From: Nocardioides sp. T2.26MG-1
Lineage (GTDB): Bacteria; Actinomycetota; Actinomycetes; Propionibacteriales; Nocardioidaceae
Assembly: GCF_950101795.1 (NCBI RefSeq)
Contig: NZ_CATNLZ010000009.1
Coordinates: 1 to 64,000, forward strand
Direction: 5' to 3'
DNA length: 64,000 nt
Part shown: positions 47,996 through 57,406 of the stretch, piece by piece
Numbering within the stretch: position 1 is the stretch's first letter
Layout of the letters: every line of letters begins with the position of its first letter
Notes under the pieces: generated by a model
Databases searched by the model: none
What the model saw: only the letters and a program-made list of their open reading frames with translations
Told to the model about the DNA's origin: nothing
Position numbers and translations under genes: made by a program

Positions 47996-49263
47996 CGCGA
48001 GCGCAGCGCGTGGTGCCAGGCGTACGCGCTGGCGTCGGTGAGCGAGGCGACCTGGTCGATCACCACGCGCAGCCGGGCGGCATCGTCGGCGGCGGCCCCC
48101 CAGTCGTCGGCGAACGGCCGCTCGAGGCCGTCCGGCCCGCGGTGGGCGAGGACGGCGACCAGCTCGGCGAGCAGCTCGCGCTGGCGGACCATCGTGGCGA
48201 CCCGGTCGTCGGCGCGCATGACGTAGTGGGCGGCGATGCCCTTGAGCACGGCCATCTCGAGGCGGGTCTGCTCGGGCACGACCAGGTCGGCGGCGTAGCG
48301 GACGAACGGCCCGTCGCTGGCGGCGAACGTCGCGTGCTGGACCGCGCCGCAGAAGCGACCGATCAGGTCGCTGGTGAGGTTCTTCAGCGCGGCGAGCGAG
48401 CGTCGGGAGCCGTCGTACGGCGTCTCCGGCCAGCTGCCCACCCCGCGCAGCCCGGCGAGGGTCGCGGAGAGGACGTCGTCGGTGGCGGTGGGGAGGTACC
48501 AGTCGCGGACCGTCTCCCAGACCTCAGCCTCGTCGATCACGGTGAGGTCGACCCGCTGGGCGACGACGCCGTCCTCGATGTCGTGCACGGAGTAGGCGAC
48601 GTCGTCGGCGAGGTCCATGACCTGCGCCTCGAGGCACTGCCGGAGGCCGACGGCGCCCTGGCGCATCCAGTCGAAGACGGGGCGGTCGTCGTCGTAGACG
48701 CCGAACTTCAGCACCAGCCTCGGCGACCCGTCGGCGTGCACGCCCTGGGGCGCGTCGGCCGCCGAGCGCGGCCAGGGGTACTTCGTGCACGCGTCGAGCG
48801 TGGCGCGGGTGAGGTTGAGCCCGACCGAGCGGCCGGAGGCGTCGACGGTCTTGGCCTCAAGCCGGGTGAGCAGCCGCAGCGTCTGGGCGTTGCCCTCGAA
48901 GCCGCCGCAGGACTCCCCCAGCTCGGCCAGCACCCGCTCGCCGTTGTGGCCGAACGGCGGGTGCCCCAGGTCGTGGGCGAGCGCGGCGGTCTCGGCGATG
49001 TCGGGCTGGCTGCCCAGCGCCCGGGAGAGGTCCCGGGCGACCTGGGCCACCTCGAGGCTGTGGGTGAGCCGGTTGCGCACGAAGTCGTCGCTCTGCGGGC
49101 CGACCACCTGCGTCTTGGCCGCCAGCCGGCGCGACGCCGCAGCGTGCACCAGCCGGGCGCGGTCGCGCTCGAACGGCGTGCGCACGGGCGCATCGACGCG
49201 CTTGGGGGGTTCTTCGACGAGGCGCTCGCGCGCGGCGGCGTCGTACAGCTCCAGGTGATCCAT
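47992..49263 (-). CDS. dgt: Deoxyguanosinetriphosphate triphosphohydrolase-like protein
   Basis: The 423-residue HD-domain protein has metal ligands in RLTHSLEVAQVARDL and AALAHDLGHPPFGHNGE (about 60-115). The family hydrolyses dGTP and other dNTPs to nucleoside plus triphosphate. Length and motif order match actinobacterial Dgt. Start ATG 49263 is chosen over a longer frame that runs into the divergent intergenic region. Confidence 0.93.
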   Translation of the reverse strand: MDHLELYDAAARERLVEEPPKRVDAPVRTPFERDRARLVHAAASRRLAAKTQVVGPQSDDFVRNRLTHSLEVAQVARDLSRALGSQPDIAETAALAHDLGHPPFGHNGERVLAELGESCGGFEGNAQTLRLLTRLEAKTVDASGRSVGLNLTRATLDACTKYPWPRSAADAPQGVHADGSPRLVLKFGVYDDDRPVFDWMRQGAVGLRQCLEAQVMDLADDVAYSVHDIEDGVVAQRVDLTVIDEAEVWETVRDWYLPTATDDVLSATLAGLRGVGSWPETPYDGSRRSLAALKNLTSDLIGRFCGAVQHATFAASDGPFVRYAADLVVPEQTRLEMAVLKGIAAHYVMRADDRVATMVRQRELLAELVAVLAHRGPDGLERPFADDWGAAADDAARLRVVIDQVASLTDASAYAWHHALRSR

Positions 49264-49369
49264 CGCCCCAGACTCTAGGGGCCCCCAGGACCGGGCGGGT
49301 CCAAGGTCCTGGCCAGGAGGTGCAGGGAGCCCCTGCCACACCGCCGGCGCCGGGCCCTAGCGTCGGGGC

Positions 49370-49999
49370 ATGCCAGCCGGCCGGCCGTACGTCGTCGCGC
49401 ACCTCGCCGTCTCCCTCGACGGCGCGACGGCGGGCTTCCCGGTCGACGTGGGCGCCTACTACGCCATCGTCCCGACCTGGAAGGAGGACGTGACCCTCAC
49501 GGGGGCGGACACGATCCTCGCCCAGGAGGGCGCGGTGGACGAGGCCGGCCCGGGACCCTCCCGACACGGCCCGCTCCTCGTGGTCGTCGACTCCGGCTGC
49601 CGGGTGCACTCCTGGGCACGCCTGCGGGACTGCGGCCGGTGGCGCGCCGTCGTCGCCGCCCGCACCGAGCAGTCGCCGCCCGACCCGGACGTCGTCTCGA
49701 TGGTCGCCGGCCACGACCGCGTCGACCTCGCGGCGATCCTGGACCTCCTCGGCGACGAGGGCGCCGCGACCGTTCGGGTCGACAGCGGCGGGCAGCTGGT
49801 GCGGGCCCTGCTGGACCAGGGCCTCGTCGACGAGCTCAGCCTGCTCGTCCACCCCTGCCTGGCCGGGACGCCCGGGTCGTGGTCCGAGGGCGTCGTGACC
49901 GGCCTCGAGCTCACCGACCAGCAGCAGCACGCCGACGGCCTCGTCTGGCTGCGCTACCACGTGCCCAGCGAGGTGCGGAGCGAAGGAGAACGCGCGTGA
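49370..49999 (+). CDS. RibD C-terminal-type reductase-like protein
   Basis: The 209-residue protein has the dihydrofolate-reductase-like fold of the RibD C-terminal domain: HLAVSLDGATAGFPVDVGAY near the start, ADTILAQEGAV, and VRVDSGGQLVRALLDQGLVD followed by ELSLLVHPCLAG. True RibD has an N-terminal deaminase domain, which is absent. Relatives reduce pterin- or riboflavin-precursor-like substrates with NADPH. Its stop overlaps the next start by 4 nt (GTGA). Confidence 0.82.
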   Translation: MPAGRPYVVAHLAVSLDGATAGFPVDVGAYYAIVPTWKEDVTLTGADTILAQEGAVDEAGPGPSRHGPLLVVVDSGCRVHSWARLRDCGRWRAVVAARTEQSPPDPDVVSMVAGHDRVDLAAILDLLGDEGAATVRVDSGGQLVRALLDQGLVDELSLLVHPCLAGTPGSWSEGVVTGLELTDQQQHADGLVWLRYHVPSEVRSEGERA

Positions 50000-50682
50000 A
50001 CCGGATCGACGAGTACCGTGCCGACCTCGGTCGGATCGACCGCTCCGCCTGGCCGGCGTACCTCGACCGGCACTCCGACCTGCCCGGTCCACGCGGCAAC
50101 ATCGAGCTCGCGCTCGCCCTCGCCGACGTCGCCGATACCGCACTGGACGACGAGCTGATCGCCAGCGGCGACGAGTACCGGACGTTCTGCGGCGTCCTCG
50201 GGCTCGGCGCCACCGCCACCGATCCCGCGGTGCTGGACCGGCTCCGCGAGCTCGCGACCGACGAGCGCTGGCGTGTCCGGGAGGCCGTGGCGATGGCCCT
50301 GCAGCGGCTCGGTGACCTGAACCTCCCGGCGCTCGAGATGATCGTGCTCGACTGGGCCGCCGACCCGCACCCGCTCGTCCAGCGGGCCGCCGCCGCGGCC
50401 ATCTGCGAGCCCCGGCTGCTCGTCGGCCCGGCCGCCGCCGCGGTCGCGATCGAGGTGTGCCGGCGTACGACGTCGTCGCTGGCCGCCCGGCCGGCCGAGA
50501 CCCGCCGCGACACCGACGTGCGGACGCTGCGGCAGGGCCTCGGCTACTGCTGGAGCGTGGCGGTCGCCGCGGACCCCGCGCAGGGGCTGCCTGCGTTCTG
50601 GGCGCTCGACGACTCCGACCCGGACGTGGCCTGGATCGTGCGTGAGAACCTCAAGAAGACCCGGCTCACGCGCCTGCTCTGA
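49996..50682 (+). CDS. HEAT-repeat protein
   Basis: The 228-residue all-helical protein has repeating amphipathic helices (for example LRELATDERWRVREAVAMAL and LDWAADPHPLVQRAAAAAI), typical of HEAT/PBS-lyase repeats used for protein binding. The GTG start has AAGGAG 7 nt before it, inside the preceding gene. It is coupled to the RibD-like gene, suggesting joint function, though none is known. Confidence 0.78.
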   Translation: MNRIDEYRADLGRIDRSAWPAYLDRHSDLPGPRGNIELALALADVADTALDDELIASGDEYRTFCGVLGLGATATDPAVLDRLRELATDERWRVREAVAMALQRLGDLNLPALEMIVLDWAADPHPLVQRAAAAAICEPRLLVGPAAAAVAIEVCRRTTSSLAARPAETRRDTDVRTLRQGLGYCWSVAVAADPAQGLPAFWALDDSDPDVAWIVRENLKKTRLTRLL

Positions 50683-50696
50683 GAGCGGCTCGAGGC

Positions 50697-51572
50697 TCAG
50701 CCGTTGGTCGCGACGTGCACGTGGTCGTAGTGGTCGGCCGTCGCCGAGCCGCGTGACGGCAGCGAGCGCCAGCCCTCGCTCGCCCGCACCGGCGTCCAGA
50801 TCCGCTGGCGCCACAGGATGTCGTAGAGGTTGAGCTCGGCGGCGTGCTCCTGCAGGAACTCCGCGATCGCGTCGCCGAGCGCGACGTCGCTGGTCATGAT
50901 GTCCAGCGCCCGCCCGGACGAGTGCTCCCCATGGCCGTCCCAGCCGCCGTACGACGTGATCTGCGGGAACGCGTGGCACACCGAGCGGTAGACGTACACG
51001 GCGTCGGAGGTGAGCCCGCTCTCCACGCCGGGGTCGGGGCACGGGGCCATCGAGAGGCCGGCAGCCGCGGTGAGCGGCTTGTCCTCGGAGAGGTAGCCCG
51101 CGGTCACCCAGCGCGACTTGCCCTGCCAGACGATCTCGACCCGGTCCCCGGCCTTGCGGCCGGTGACGAGCACGCGCTTGCCGGCCTCGACCTCGCCGAC
51201 CTGGGTGGCGTCCGCGCCGGAGTCCGACCACAGGTTGAGCGTGGTCGTGGTCCACAGCCTGGTGTCCGCGCGCGCCACGGCCCGCTGGGTCGCGGCGCGC
51301 TCGCGCGCGGCCACGACCGACTTGCGCAGCTCGACCGGCTCGGTCCGGGACCCGGCACGCGAGAGAATCGGCGGGCGGTCGGCGGCAGCTGCCTCGGCGC
51401 CGAGGCCGGCGGTGCTCTCCTGCGCGACGAGGTTACGCGCCTCGGGGCTGCTCGCGAGCACCCCCAGCGTCACGGCCGAGGCGGTCGCCAGGAGGGCGAG
51501 GGGTCCGGCAACTGCTGCTGCTCGGGGCATGCGGCGGGCAGTGGTCTCCCGCTTGTGGCGATGCTCTGCCAC
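50697..51572 (-). CDS. Secreted SH3-domain protein with a peptidoglycan-peptidase-like C-terminal domain
   Basis: The 291-residue protein has an N-terminal signal anchor (about 18-40, PRAAAVAGPLALLATASAVT). A bacterial SH3 domain follows (about 105-165: TLNLWSDSGADATQVGEV, GKSRWVTAGYL), then a C-terminal domain (about 175-288) with SSGRALDIM and DHYDHVHV that resembles the ARB_07466/VanY-like metal site. It likely acts on the cell wall. The GTG start at 51572 is followed upstream by 157 nt of GC-rich leader with a GGGGA/TCCCC hairpin. I looked for a c-di-AMP riboswitch and did not find its conserved blocks. Confidence 0.83.
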   Translation of the reverse strand: MAEHRHKRETTARRMPRAAAVAGPLALLATASAVTLGVLASSPEARNLVAQESTAGLGAEAAAADRPPILSRAGSRTEPVELRKSVVAARERAATQRAVARADTRLWTTTTLNLWSDSGADATQVGEVEAGKRVLVTGRKAGDRVEIVWQGKSRWVTAGYLSEDKPLTAAAGLSMAPCPDPGVESGLTSDAVYVYRSVCHAFPQITSYGGWDGHGEHSSGRALDIMTSDVALGDAIAEFLQEHAAELNLYDILWRQRIWTPVRASEGWRSLPSRGSATADHYDHVHVATNG

Positions 51573-51729
51573 AGCGCTGATCCTTTGCTGTTGCGTACGG
51601 GGGATGTCCGCCCTCCCCGACCCCCCGAAAGGTCACGAAAAGGCAACGACGGCCCGAGTCAACCACAGGCGCGCAGCCCTGTCCCAATCTCCCCCCGACC
51701 GGCCGGGGGTGTTCCCGGTCACGACGGGC

Positions 51730-52878
51730 TCAGCCGCCGGTGGTCTCGTCCGCGTCCTCCTGGACGTGGCAGCCGCTGCCGTCCGCGTCGTCGAGCCAGC
51801 CCTCGGGCAGCGCGACCCGGTCCCGCGGCGAGCCCTGCCGCCCACGCGGGGCGCCCAGCTCCCGCACCGGGAACGGCTCGTCGGGGTCGAGATCCGCGAG
51901 CAACCGGTCGAGGGCCGCCAGGCTGTCGACCAGACCCAGCGAGCGGCGCATCTCCCCGCCCGCGGCGAAGCCCTTGAGGTACCAGGTGACGTGCTTGCGG
52001 AACTCCTTGCAGCCGCGCTCCTCGCCCAGGTGGTGGCACAGCAGCTCGGCGTGCCGGCGCATCATCGCGGTCACCTCGCCGAGCCGCGGCAGCGTCGCGA
52101 CCCGCTCGCCGGCGAACGCCGCGGCCAGGTCGCGGAAGAGCCAGGGCCGGCCCAGGCAGCCCCGGCCGACCACGACGCCCGCGGCACCGGTCTCCTCGAC
52201 CATCCGGACCGCGTCCGCGGCCTCCCAGATGTCGCCGTTTCCGAGCACCGGGATGTCGACATGGTCGACCAGCGCCGCGATCGCGTCCCAGTCGGCCGCG
52301 CCGGAGTAGGCCTGGGCGACGGTCCGCCCGTGCAGCGCGATCGCCGCGCAGCCCGCCTCCTGGGCGATCCGGCCGGCGTCGAGGTAGGTCAGGTGGTCGT
52401 CGTCGATGCCCTTGCGGGTCTTCATCGTGACCGGCACGTCGTACGGCGTGGCCGCGGCGACGGCCGCCTCCAGGATCTCGGCGAGCAGCCCCCGCTTCCA
52501 CGGCAGCGCACCGCCGCCGCCCTTGCGGGTCACCTTGGGGACCGGGCAGCCGAAGTTGAGGTCGATGTGCGCGACGCCGTACTCGGCGCAGAGGATCTCG
52601 GCGGCCTTGCCGACGTAGACGGGGTCGCTGCCGTAGAGCTGGACCGAGCGGATCGTCTCCAGGTCGTCGAAGACCAGCATGTCCTTGGTGTGCTGGTCGC
52701 CCTCGACCAGCCCGCGGCTGGTGATCATCTCGCACACGTACAGCCCGGCGCCCTGCTCGGCGCACAGGCGGCGATAGGCCGCGTTGGTGATGCCCGCCAT
52801 CGGCGCGAGCACCACGGGGGTGTCGACGTGCAGCGACCCGAGCGTCAGCCCCGGGAGAGGCGCGGCGGTCGAGGACAT
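51730..52878 (-). CDS. dusB: tRNA-dihydrouridine synthase
   Basis: The 382-residue flavoenzyme reduces specific uridines in tRNA to dihydrouridine using FMN and NADPH. Motifs: LAPMAGITNAAYRRLC, IDLNFGCPVPKVTRKG with the active-site Cys, VTMKTRKG, and ALHGRTVAQAYSG. A C-terminal tRNA-binding helical domain (about 255-345) is followed by a charged tail. ATG 52878 is chosen; the frame continues right with low-complexity Ala/Arg codons antisense to the lipoprotein tail and is not coding. Confidence 0.94.
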   Translation of the reverse strand: MSSTAAPLPGLTLGSLHVDTPVVLAPMAGITNAAYRRLCAEQGAGLYVCEMITSRGLVEGDQHTKDMLVFDDLETIRSVQLYGSDPVYVGKAAEILCAEYGVAHIDLNFGCPVPKVTRKGGGGALPWKRGLLAEILEAAVAAATPYDVPVTMKTRKGIDDDHLTYLDAGRIAQEAGCAAIALHGRTVAQAYSGAADWDAIAALVDHVDIPVLGNGDIWEAADAVRMVEETGAAGVVVGRGCLGRPWLFRDLAAAFAGERVATLPRLGEVTAMMRRHAELLCHHLGEERGCKEFRKHVTWYLKGFAAGGEMRRSLGLVDSLAALDRLLADLDPDEPFPVRELGAPRGRQGSPRDRVALPEGWLDDADGSGCHVQEDADETTGG

Positions 52879-52930
52879 GGGCCCATTGTCCGGGTGGGGC
52901 ACGGGGCCTCCCAAATCCGAGCCCAGGGAC

Positions 52931-53695
52931 TCAGCCGCCCCGCGTGCCGCCCTTGCCGCCCCGGGTGCCGCCCTTGCCGCCGCGGGTGCCGCCCTTGCCG
53001 GCCTTGCCTCCACCGGTCTTGGAGTCGCCCGCCGGCTTCGGTGCGACGTACTTCTCGACGTCCCCGGTCCAGGTGATCGGGTTGAACGTCTCCTCGGGCC
53101 GGAAGCTCACCGCCACGAGGTCGCCGTGGTTGGGGGCGAGGTAGACCAGGCACACCCGGGCGATGTCGCCCGGCCCGAACTTCTCAGGCAGCGGCGTGCT
53201 CGGGCACGGCTTGAAGGAGCTCGCGAACGGTGTCGGCTCGAGGAGCACGTTGGCGTCGTTGACCACGTAGAGCGGCACCGGGCGGCCGCCGAGGTCGGTG
53301 TCGCCGACGTTCTCGATCCGGGCCCGCACGTAGTAGGGCGTGGAGGCCTGCTGGGCGTCGCTGAGCTGCCAGGCCGAGAAGTCCTTGATCGACGTCGTCT
53401 CGAGCCGGTTGACCGCGATGTCGAGCGCGGCGACCTGGTCCTGGCGCGGCTCGTAGGCGACCACCGCGTGGTCCCCGACCGCCAGCTGGCTGCCCTGCTC
53501 GGTCAGCGTCACCCCGTCGGGCACCGGGAGGTACGGCGTGGCAGCGGCGCTCGACCCGCCGGTCGACTGCGGCGTACCACCGTCGTCCGGCGTGGCGCCG
53601 CCGTCATCGGAGGACGAGCAGCCGGCGAGCGCGAGCGCCCCGGCAACCGCCGCGGCGACCAGCGTGGGGACCCGGATCATGCGGTCATTCTGCAT
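52931..53695 (-). CDS. Lipoprotein with a Gly/Lys/Thr/Arg repeat tail, function unknown
   Basis: The 254-residue protein has a signal peptide ending LALAGC (lipidated Cys26) and a Gly/Ser/Thr linker. The middle is a beta-rich domain (about 55-215) with YYVRARIENVGDTDLGGRPV, as in DUF4352-like immunoglobulin-type extracellular proteins. It ends with three copies of GGKGGTR. The basic Gly-rich tail would contact the envelope or anionic polymers. The start may instead be the second Met at 53680. It is 52 nt upstream of dusB on the same strand. Confidence 0.8.
   Translation of the reverse strand: MQNDRMIRVPTLVAAAVAGALALAGCSSSDDGGATPDDGGTPQSTGGSSAAATPYLPVPDGVTLTEQGSQLAVGDHAVVAYEPRQDQVAALDIAVNRLETTSIKDFSAWQLSDAQQASTPYYVRARIENVGDTDLGGRPVPLYVVNDANVLLEPTPFASSFKPCPSTPLPEKFGPGDIARVCLVYLAPNHGDLVAVSFRPEETFNPITWTGDVEKYVAPKPAGDSKTGGGKAGKGGTRGGKGGTRGGKGGTRGG
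52934..53005 (-). repeat. Tandem 21-bp repeat encoding GGKGGTR
   Basis: Three near-identical 21-bp units at the 3' end of the lipoprotein gene, differing at a few third positions. Copy number could vary between strains by slippage without breaking the frame. Confidence 0.75.
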
Positions 53696-53705
53696 GGGCG
53701 GGCGG

Positions 53706-55118
<1,413 letters not shown>

Positions 55119-55243
55119 GGTGGCTCTCCTGGGTTGTTGGCCGGCTGGCTGCCGGTCAGACGCTGGCTGGTGGGACCGACGGGAGGAACGAGTCGGAAAG
55201 GTCAGCCTAACGACCCCTTCGAGACGGTCGCTGCACGACCTCC

Positions 55244-55561
55244 TCAGGAACCACGCGGCGAGGCGACATTGAGGGTGGTGCCCGGCTCCGCGGCCTCGTA
55301 GGCGGAAGGCTCGTCGAGCGCGCGGCTCAGCACGGCGACCGCGTGCAGCTTCACGTCGTAGGTCGACAGCGCCCGCCGATAGCTGCCCACGTCGGCCCAC
55401 CGGGTGGTCAGCACCCACAGCTCGGGGTCGTCGACGTTGCGGCCGATCTCGCCGCCGGCGTACCCCCGACACGCGGCGAGCGTGCGGTGCGCCGTCGCCA
55501 GGTCCTCTCGGAACGCCTCGCCGTCCGACAGCGGCACCCGGAACCTGTTCACGACCAGCAC
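55244..55561 (-). CDS. Antibiotic-biosynthesis-monooxygenase (ABM) superfamily protein
   Basis: This 105-residue ferredoxin-like alpha/beta protein begins [20 protein letters not shown] and includes [20 protein letters not shown] followed by [18 protein letters not shown], the usual ABM pattern. Members include monooxygenases, heme-degrading enzymes and many of unknown role. Its start is 52 nt from znuA on the other strand, so the Zur-like boxes in the shared gap could affect it too. Confidence 0.8.
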   Translation of the reverse strand: MLVVNRFRVPLSDGEAFREDLATAHRTLAACRGYAGGEIGRNVDDPELWVLTTRWADVGSYRRALSTYDVKLHAVAVLSRALDEPSAYEAAEPGTTLNVASPRGS

Positions 55562-55586
55562 GCGCCGATCCTACGCGCCACCGAGT

Positions 55587-55601
55587 TGACAACGGTTCTC
55601 A
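55587..55601. promoter_or_regulatory. Zur-like box 1
   Basis: TGACAACGGTTCTCA matches the TGANAANNNTTNTCA pattern, with extended TTGA...TCAA ends. Its centre is 22 bp, two helical turns, from box 2, so two Zur dimers could bind on the same face. Confidence 0.75.
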
Positions 55602-55608
55602 ACTAGAC

Positions 55609-55623
55609 TGAGAATGATTCTCA
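55609..55623. promoter_or_regulatory. Zur-like box 2, overlapping the znuA start
   Basis: TGAGAATGATTCTCA is a perfect palindrome and a strong match to actinobacterial Zur sites. It overlaps both candidate znuA start codons (55614, 55623) and follows a TAGACT (-10-like) at 55604-55609. Binding would block transcription directly. Confidence 0.85.
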
Positions 55624-56537
55624 TGAAGAGCCACGTCGCCGCGACCCTCGCCGTCCTGTCGGCGAGCGTCCTGTCCCTGAGCGGCTGCGCCGCGTTCACC
55701 GACGACGGCGCCGACCCCGCCTCCTCCGCCGGCGGGGTCGAGGTCGCCGCGGCGTTCTACCCCCTCGCGTACGTCGCCGAGCGGGTCGGCGGCGACCACG
55801 TGGACGTCACCAACCTGACCGCCCCGGGCGGTGAGCCGCACGACCTCGAGCCGTCGGTCGAGGTCACCGCCGAGATCACCGAGGCCAACCTCGTCGTCTA
55901 CGAGCGCGGCTTCCAGCCGGCCGTCGACGCCGCCGTCGGGGAGAACGCCCGCGGTGACGTCCTCGACGCCGCCGACGCGGTCGACCTGGTGCCGTTCCGC
56001 GAGCACGGCGTCGACTCCGACGAGCTCGACCCGCACTTCTGGCTGGACCCGCTGCTGCTCGCCGACGTCGGCGACGCGGTCGCCGAGCAGCTGGCCGACG
56101 TCGACCCCGACCACGCCCCGGACTACCGCACCGGCGCCGCCGAGCTGCGCGACGACCTGGAGCAGCTCGACCAGGACTACACCGAGGGCCTCGCGCAGTG
56201 CGACCGGACCACCGTGGTCGTCAGCCACGACGCGTTCGGCTACCTGCAGCGCTACGGCGTCGACATGGAGGCGATCCTCGGCCTCTCCCCCGACTCCGAG
56301 CCGACGCCGGCAGACCTCGCCCGGCTGCAGGACCTGATCCGCGAGGACGGGGTGACCACGGTGTTCTCCGAGTCGATCGTCAGCGCCAAGAGCGCGGACG
56401 CGCTCGCCGAGGCCACCGGGGCACGGAGCGAGGTGCTCGACCCCATCGAGGGGTTGACCGACCGCACCGAGGACGAGGACTACCTTTCCCTCATGCGCGC
56501 CAACCTCTCTGCGCTCGAGGAGGCGAACGGCTGTTGA
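55614..56537 (+). CDS. znuA: Zinc ABC transporter substrate-binding lipoprotein
   Basis: The 307-residue metal-binding lipoprotein has its lipobox LSLSGC at Cys25 and zinc ligands His76 (GEPHDLEPS), His141 (DPHFWLDP), His205 (VVSHDAFGYL) and an acidic residue in the FSESIVS region. It lacks the long His-rich loop of many ZnuA proteins. The start is either ATG 55614 or ATG 55623; neither has a Shine-Dalgarno, and TAGACT a few bases upstream suggests a leaderless or near-leaderless message. It is the first gene of the zinc operon and overlaps znuC by 4 nt. Confidence 0.92.
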   Translation: MILMKSHVAATLAVLSASVLSLSGCAAFTDDGADPASSAGGVEVAAAFYPLAYVAERVGGDHVDVTNLTAPGGEPHDLEPSVEVTAEITEANLVVYERGFQPAVDAAVGENARGDVLDAADAVDLVPFREHGVDSDELDPHFWLDPLLLADVGDAVAEQLADVDPDHAPDYRTGAAELRDDLEQLDQDYTEGLAQCDRTTVVVSHDAFGYLQRYGVDMEAILGLSPDSEPTPADLARLQDLIREDGVTTVFSESIVSAKSADALAEATGARSEVLDPIEGLTDRTEDEDYLSLMRANLSALEEANGC

Positions 56538-57406
56538 GCGAGTCCCCCGAGGTGCACGCCGGGCCCGTGATCGCGCTGACCGGTGGCGCGGTCGCGATCG
56601 CCGGGCGCCCGATCCTGCGCGGCATCGACCTGGCCGTCCGGTCCGGTGAGTTCGTCGCGCTGATGGGCGCCAACGGCTCGGGCAAGTCCACGCTGGTCCG
56701 TGCGCTCACCGGCCTGCACCCGCTCGCCGCGGGCAGCCTGCGGCTGTTCGGGACGCCGTACGACGACTTCCACGACTGGCGCCGGGTCGGCTACGTGCCC
56801 CAGCGCGGCAGCGCGGCGTCCGGGATCCCCGCGTCGGTGTGGGAGGTCGTGGCGTCCGGGCGGTTGACCCACCGGCCGCTGTTCCGACCGCTGGGTCGGC
56901 GCGACCGTGCCGCGATCACCGACGCGCTGGAGGTCGTCGGGCTGGCGGACCGGGCCGGCGACGGGGTCTCGACCCTGTCCGGGGGCCAGCAGCAGCGGGT
57001 GCTCATCGCCCGCGCACTGGCCGGGGAGCCCGACCTGTTCTTCCTCGACGAGCCGACCGCCGGGGTCGACCTGCCCAGCCAGCAGGTGCTCGCCGACAGC
57101 CTCCGGACGCTGTCGGCCCGCGGCGCGACGATCGTGCTGGTCGCCCACGAGCTCGGCCCGATGGCGCCGCTGATCGACCGGGCCGTGGTGATGCGCGACG
57201 GTCGCGTCAGCTACGACGGCCCGCCGCTCACTCACGACCAGGTGCACCACCCCGACCTGGCTCACGACCTGGCCCAGGACCTGGCGATGGTGCACCTCGA
57301 CCACGTCGACCAGGGCCACGGCCACCACCACGACGACCCGGCCCGCCACGACCACGCACCGCACGTGGCCGGGCCGCTCGACGGCTCCGGGGAGGTCGGC
57401 CGGTGA
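56534..57406 (+). CDS. znuC: Zinc ABC transporter ATPase with a His-rich tail
   Basis: The 290-residue ATPase has Walker A MGANGSGKST (about 44-53), signature TLSGGQQQR and Walker B LFFLDEPTAGVD. The C-terminal about 45 residues contain many His and Asp (QVHHPDLAHDLAQDL..., QGHGHHHDDPARHDHAPH), a likely cytoplasmic zinc buffer or sensor. TTG 56534 overlaps the znuA stop (TTGA), and GAGGAGG lies 10 nt before it. Confidence 0.92.
   Translation: MSESPEVHAGPVIALTGGAVAIAGRPILRGIDLAVRSGEFVALMGANGSGKSTLVRALTGLHPLAAGSLRLFGTPYDDFHDWRRVGYVPQRGSAASGIPASVWEVVASGRLTHRPLFRPLGRRDRAAITDALEVVGLADRAGDGVSTLSGGQQQRVLIARALAGEPDLFFLDEPTAGVDLPSQQVLADSLRTLSARGATIVLVAHELGPMAPLIDRAVVMRDGRVSYDGPPLTHDQVHHPDLAHDLAQDLAMVHLDHVDQGHGHHHDDPARHDHAPHVAGPLDGSGEVGR

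Noticed and set aside
51573..51730. c-di-AMP (ydaO) riboswitch
   Set aside because: The conserved GACAGCTAACC-type and GGGGGA-CC blocks could not be found; left as an unresolved leader.
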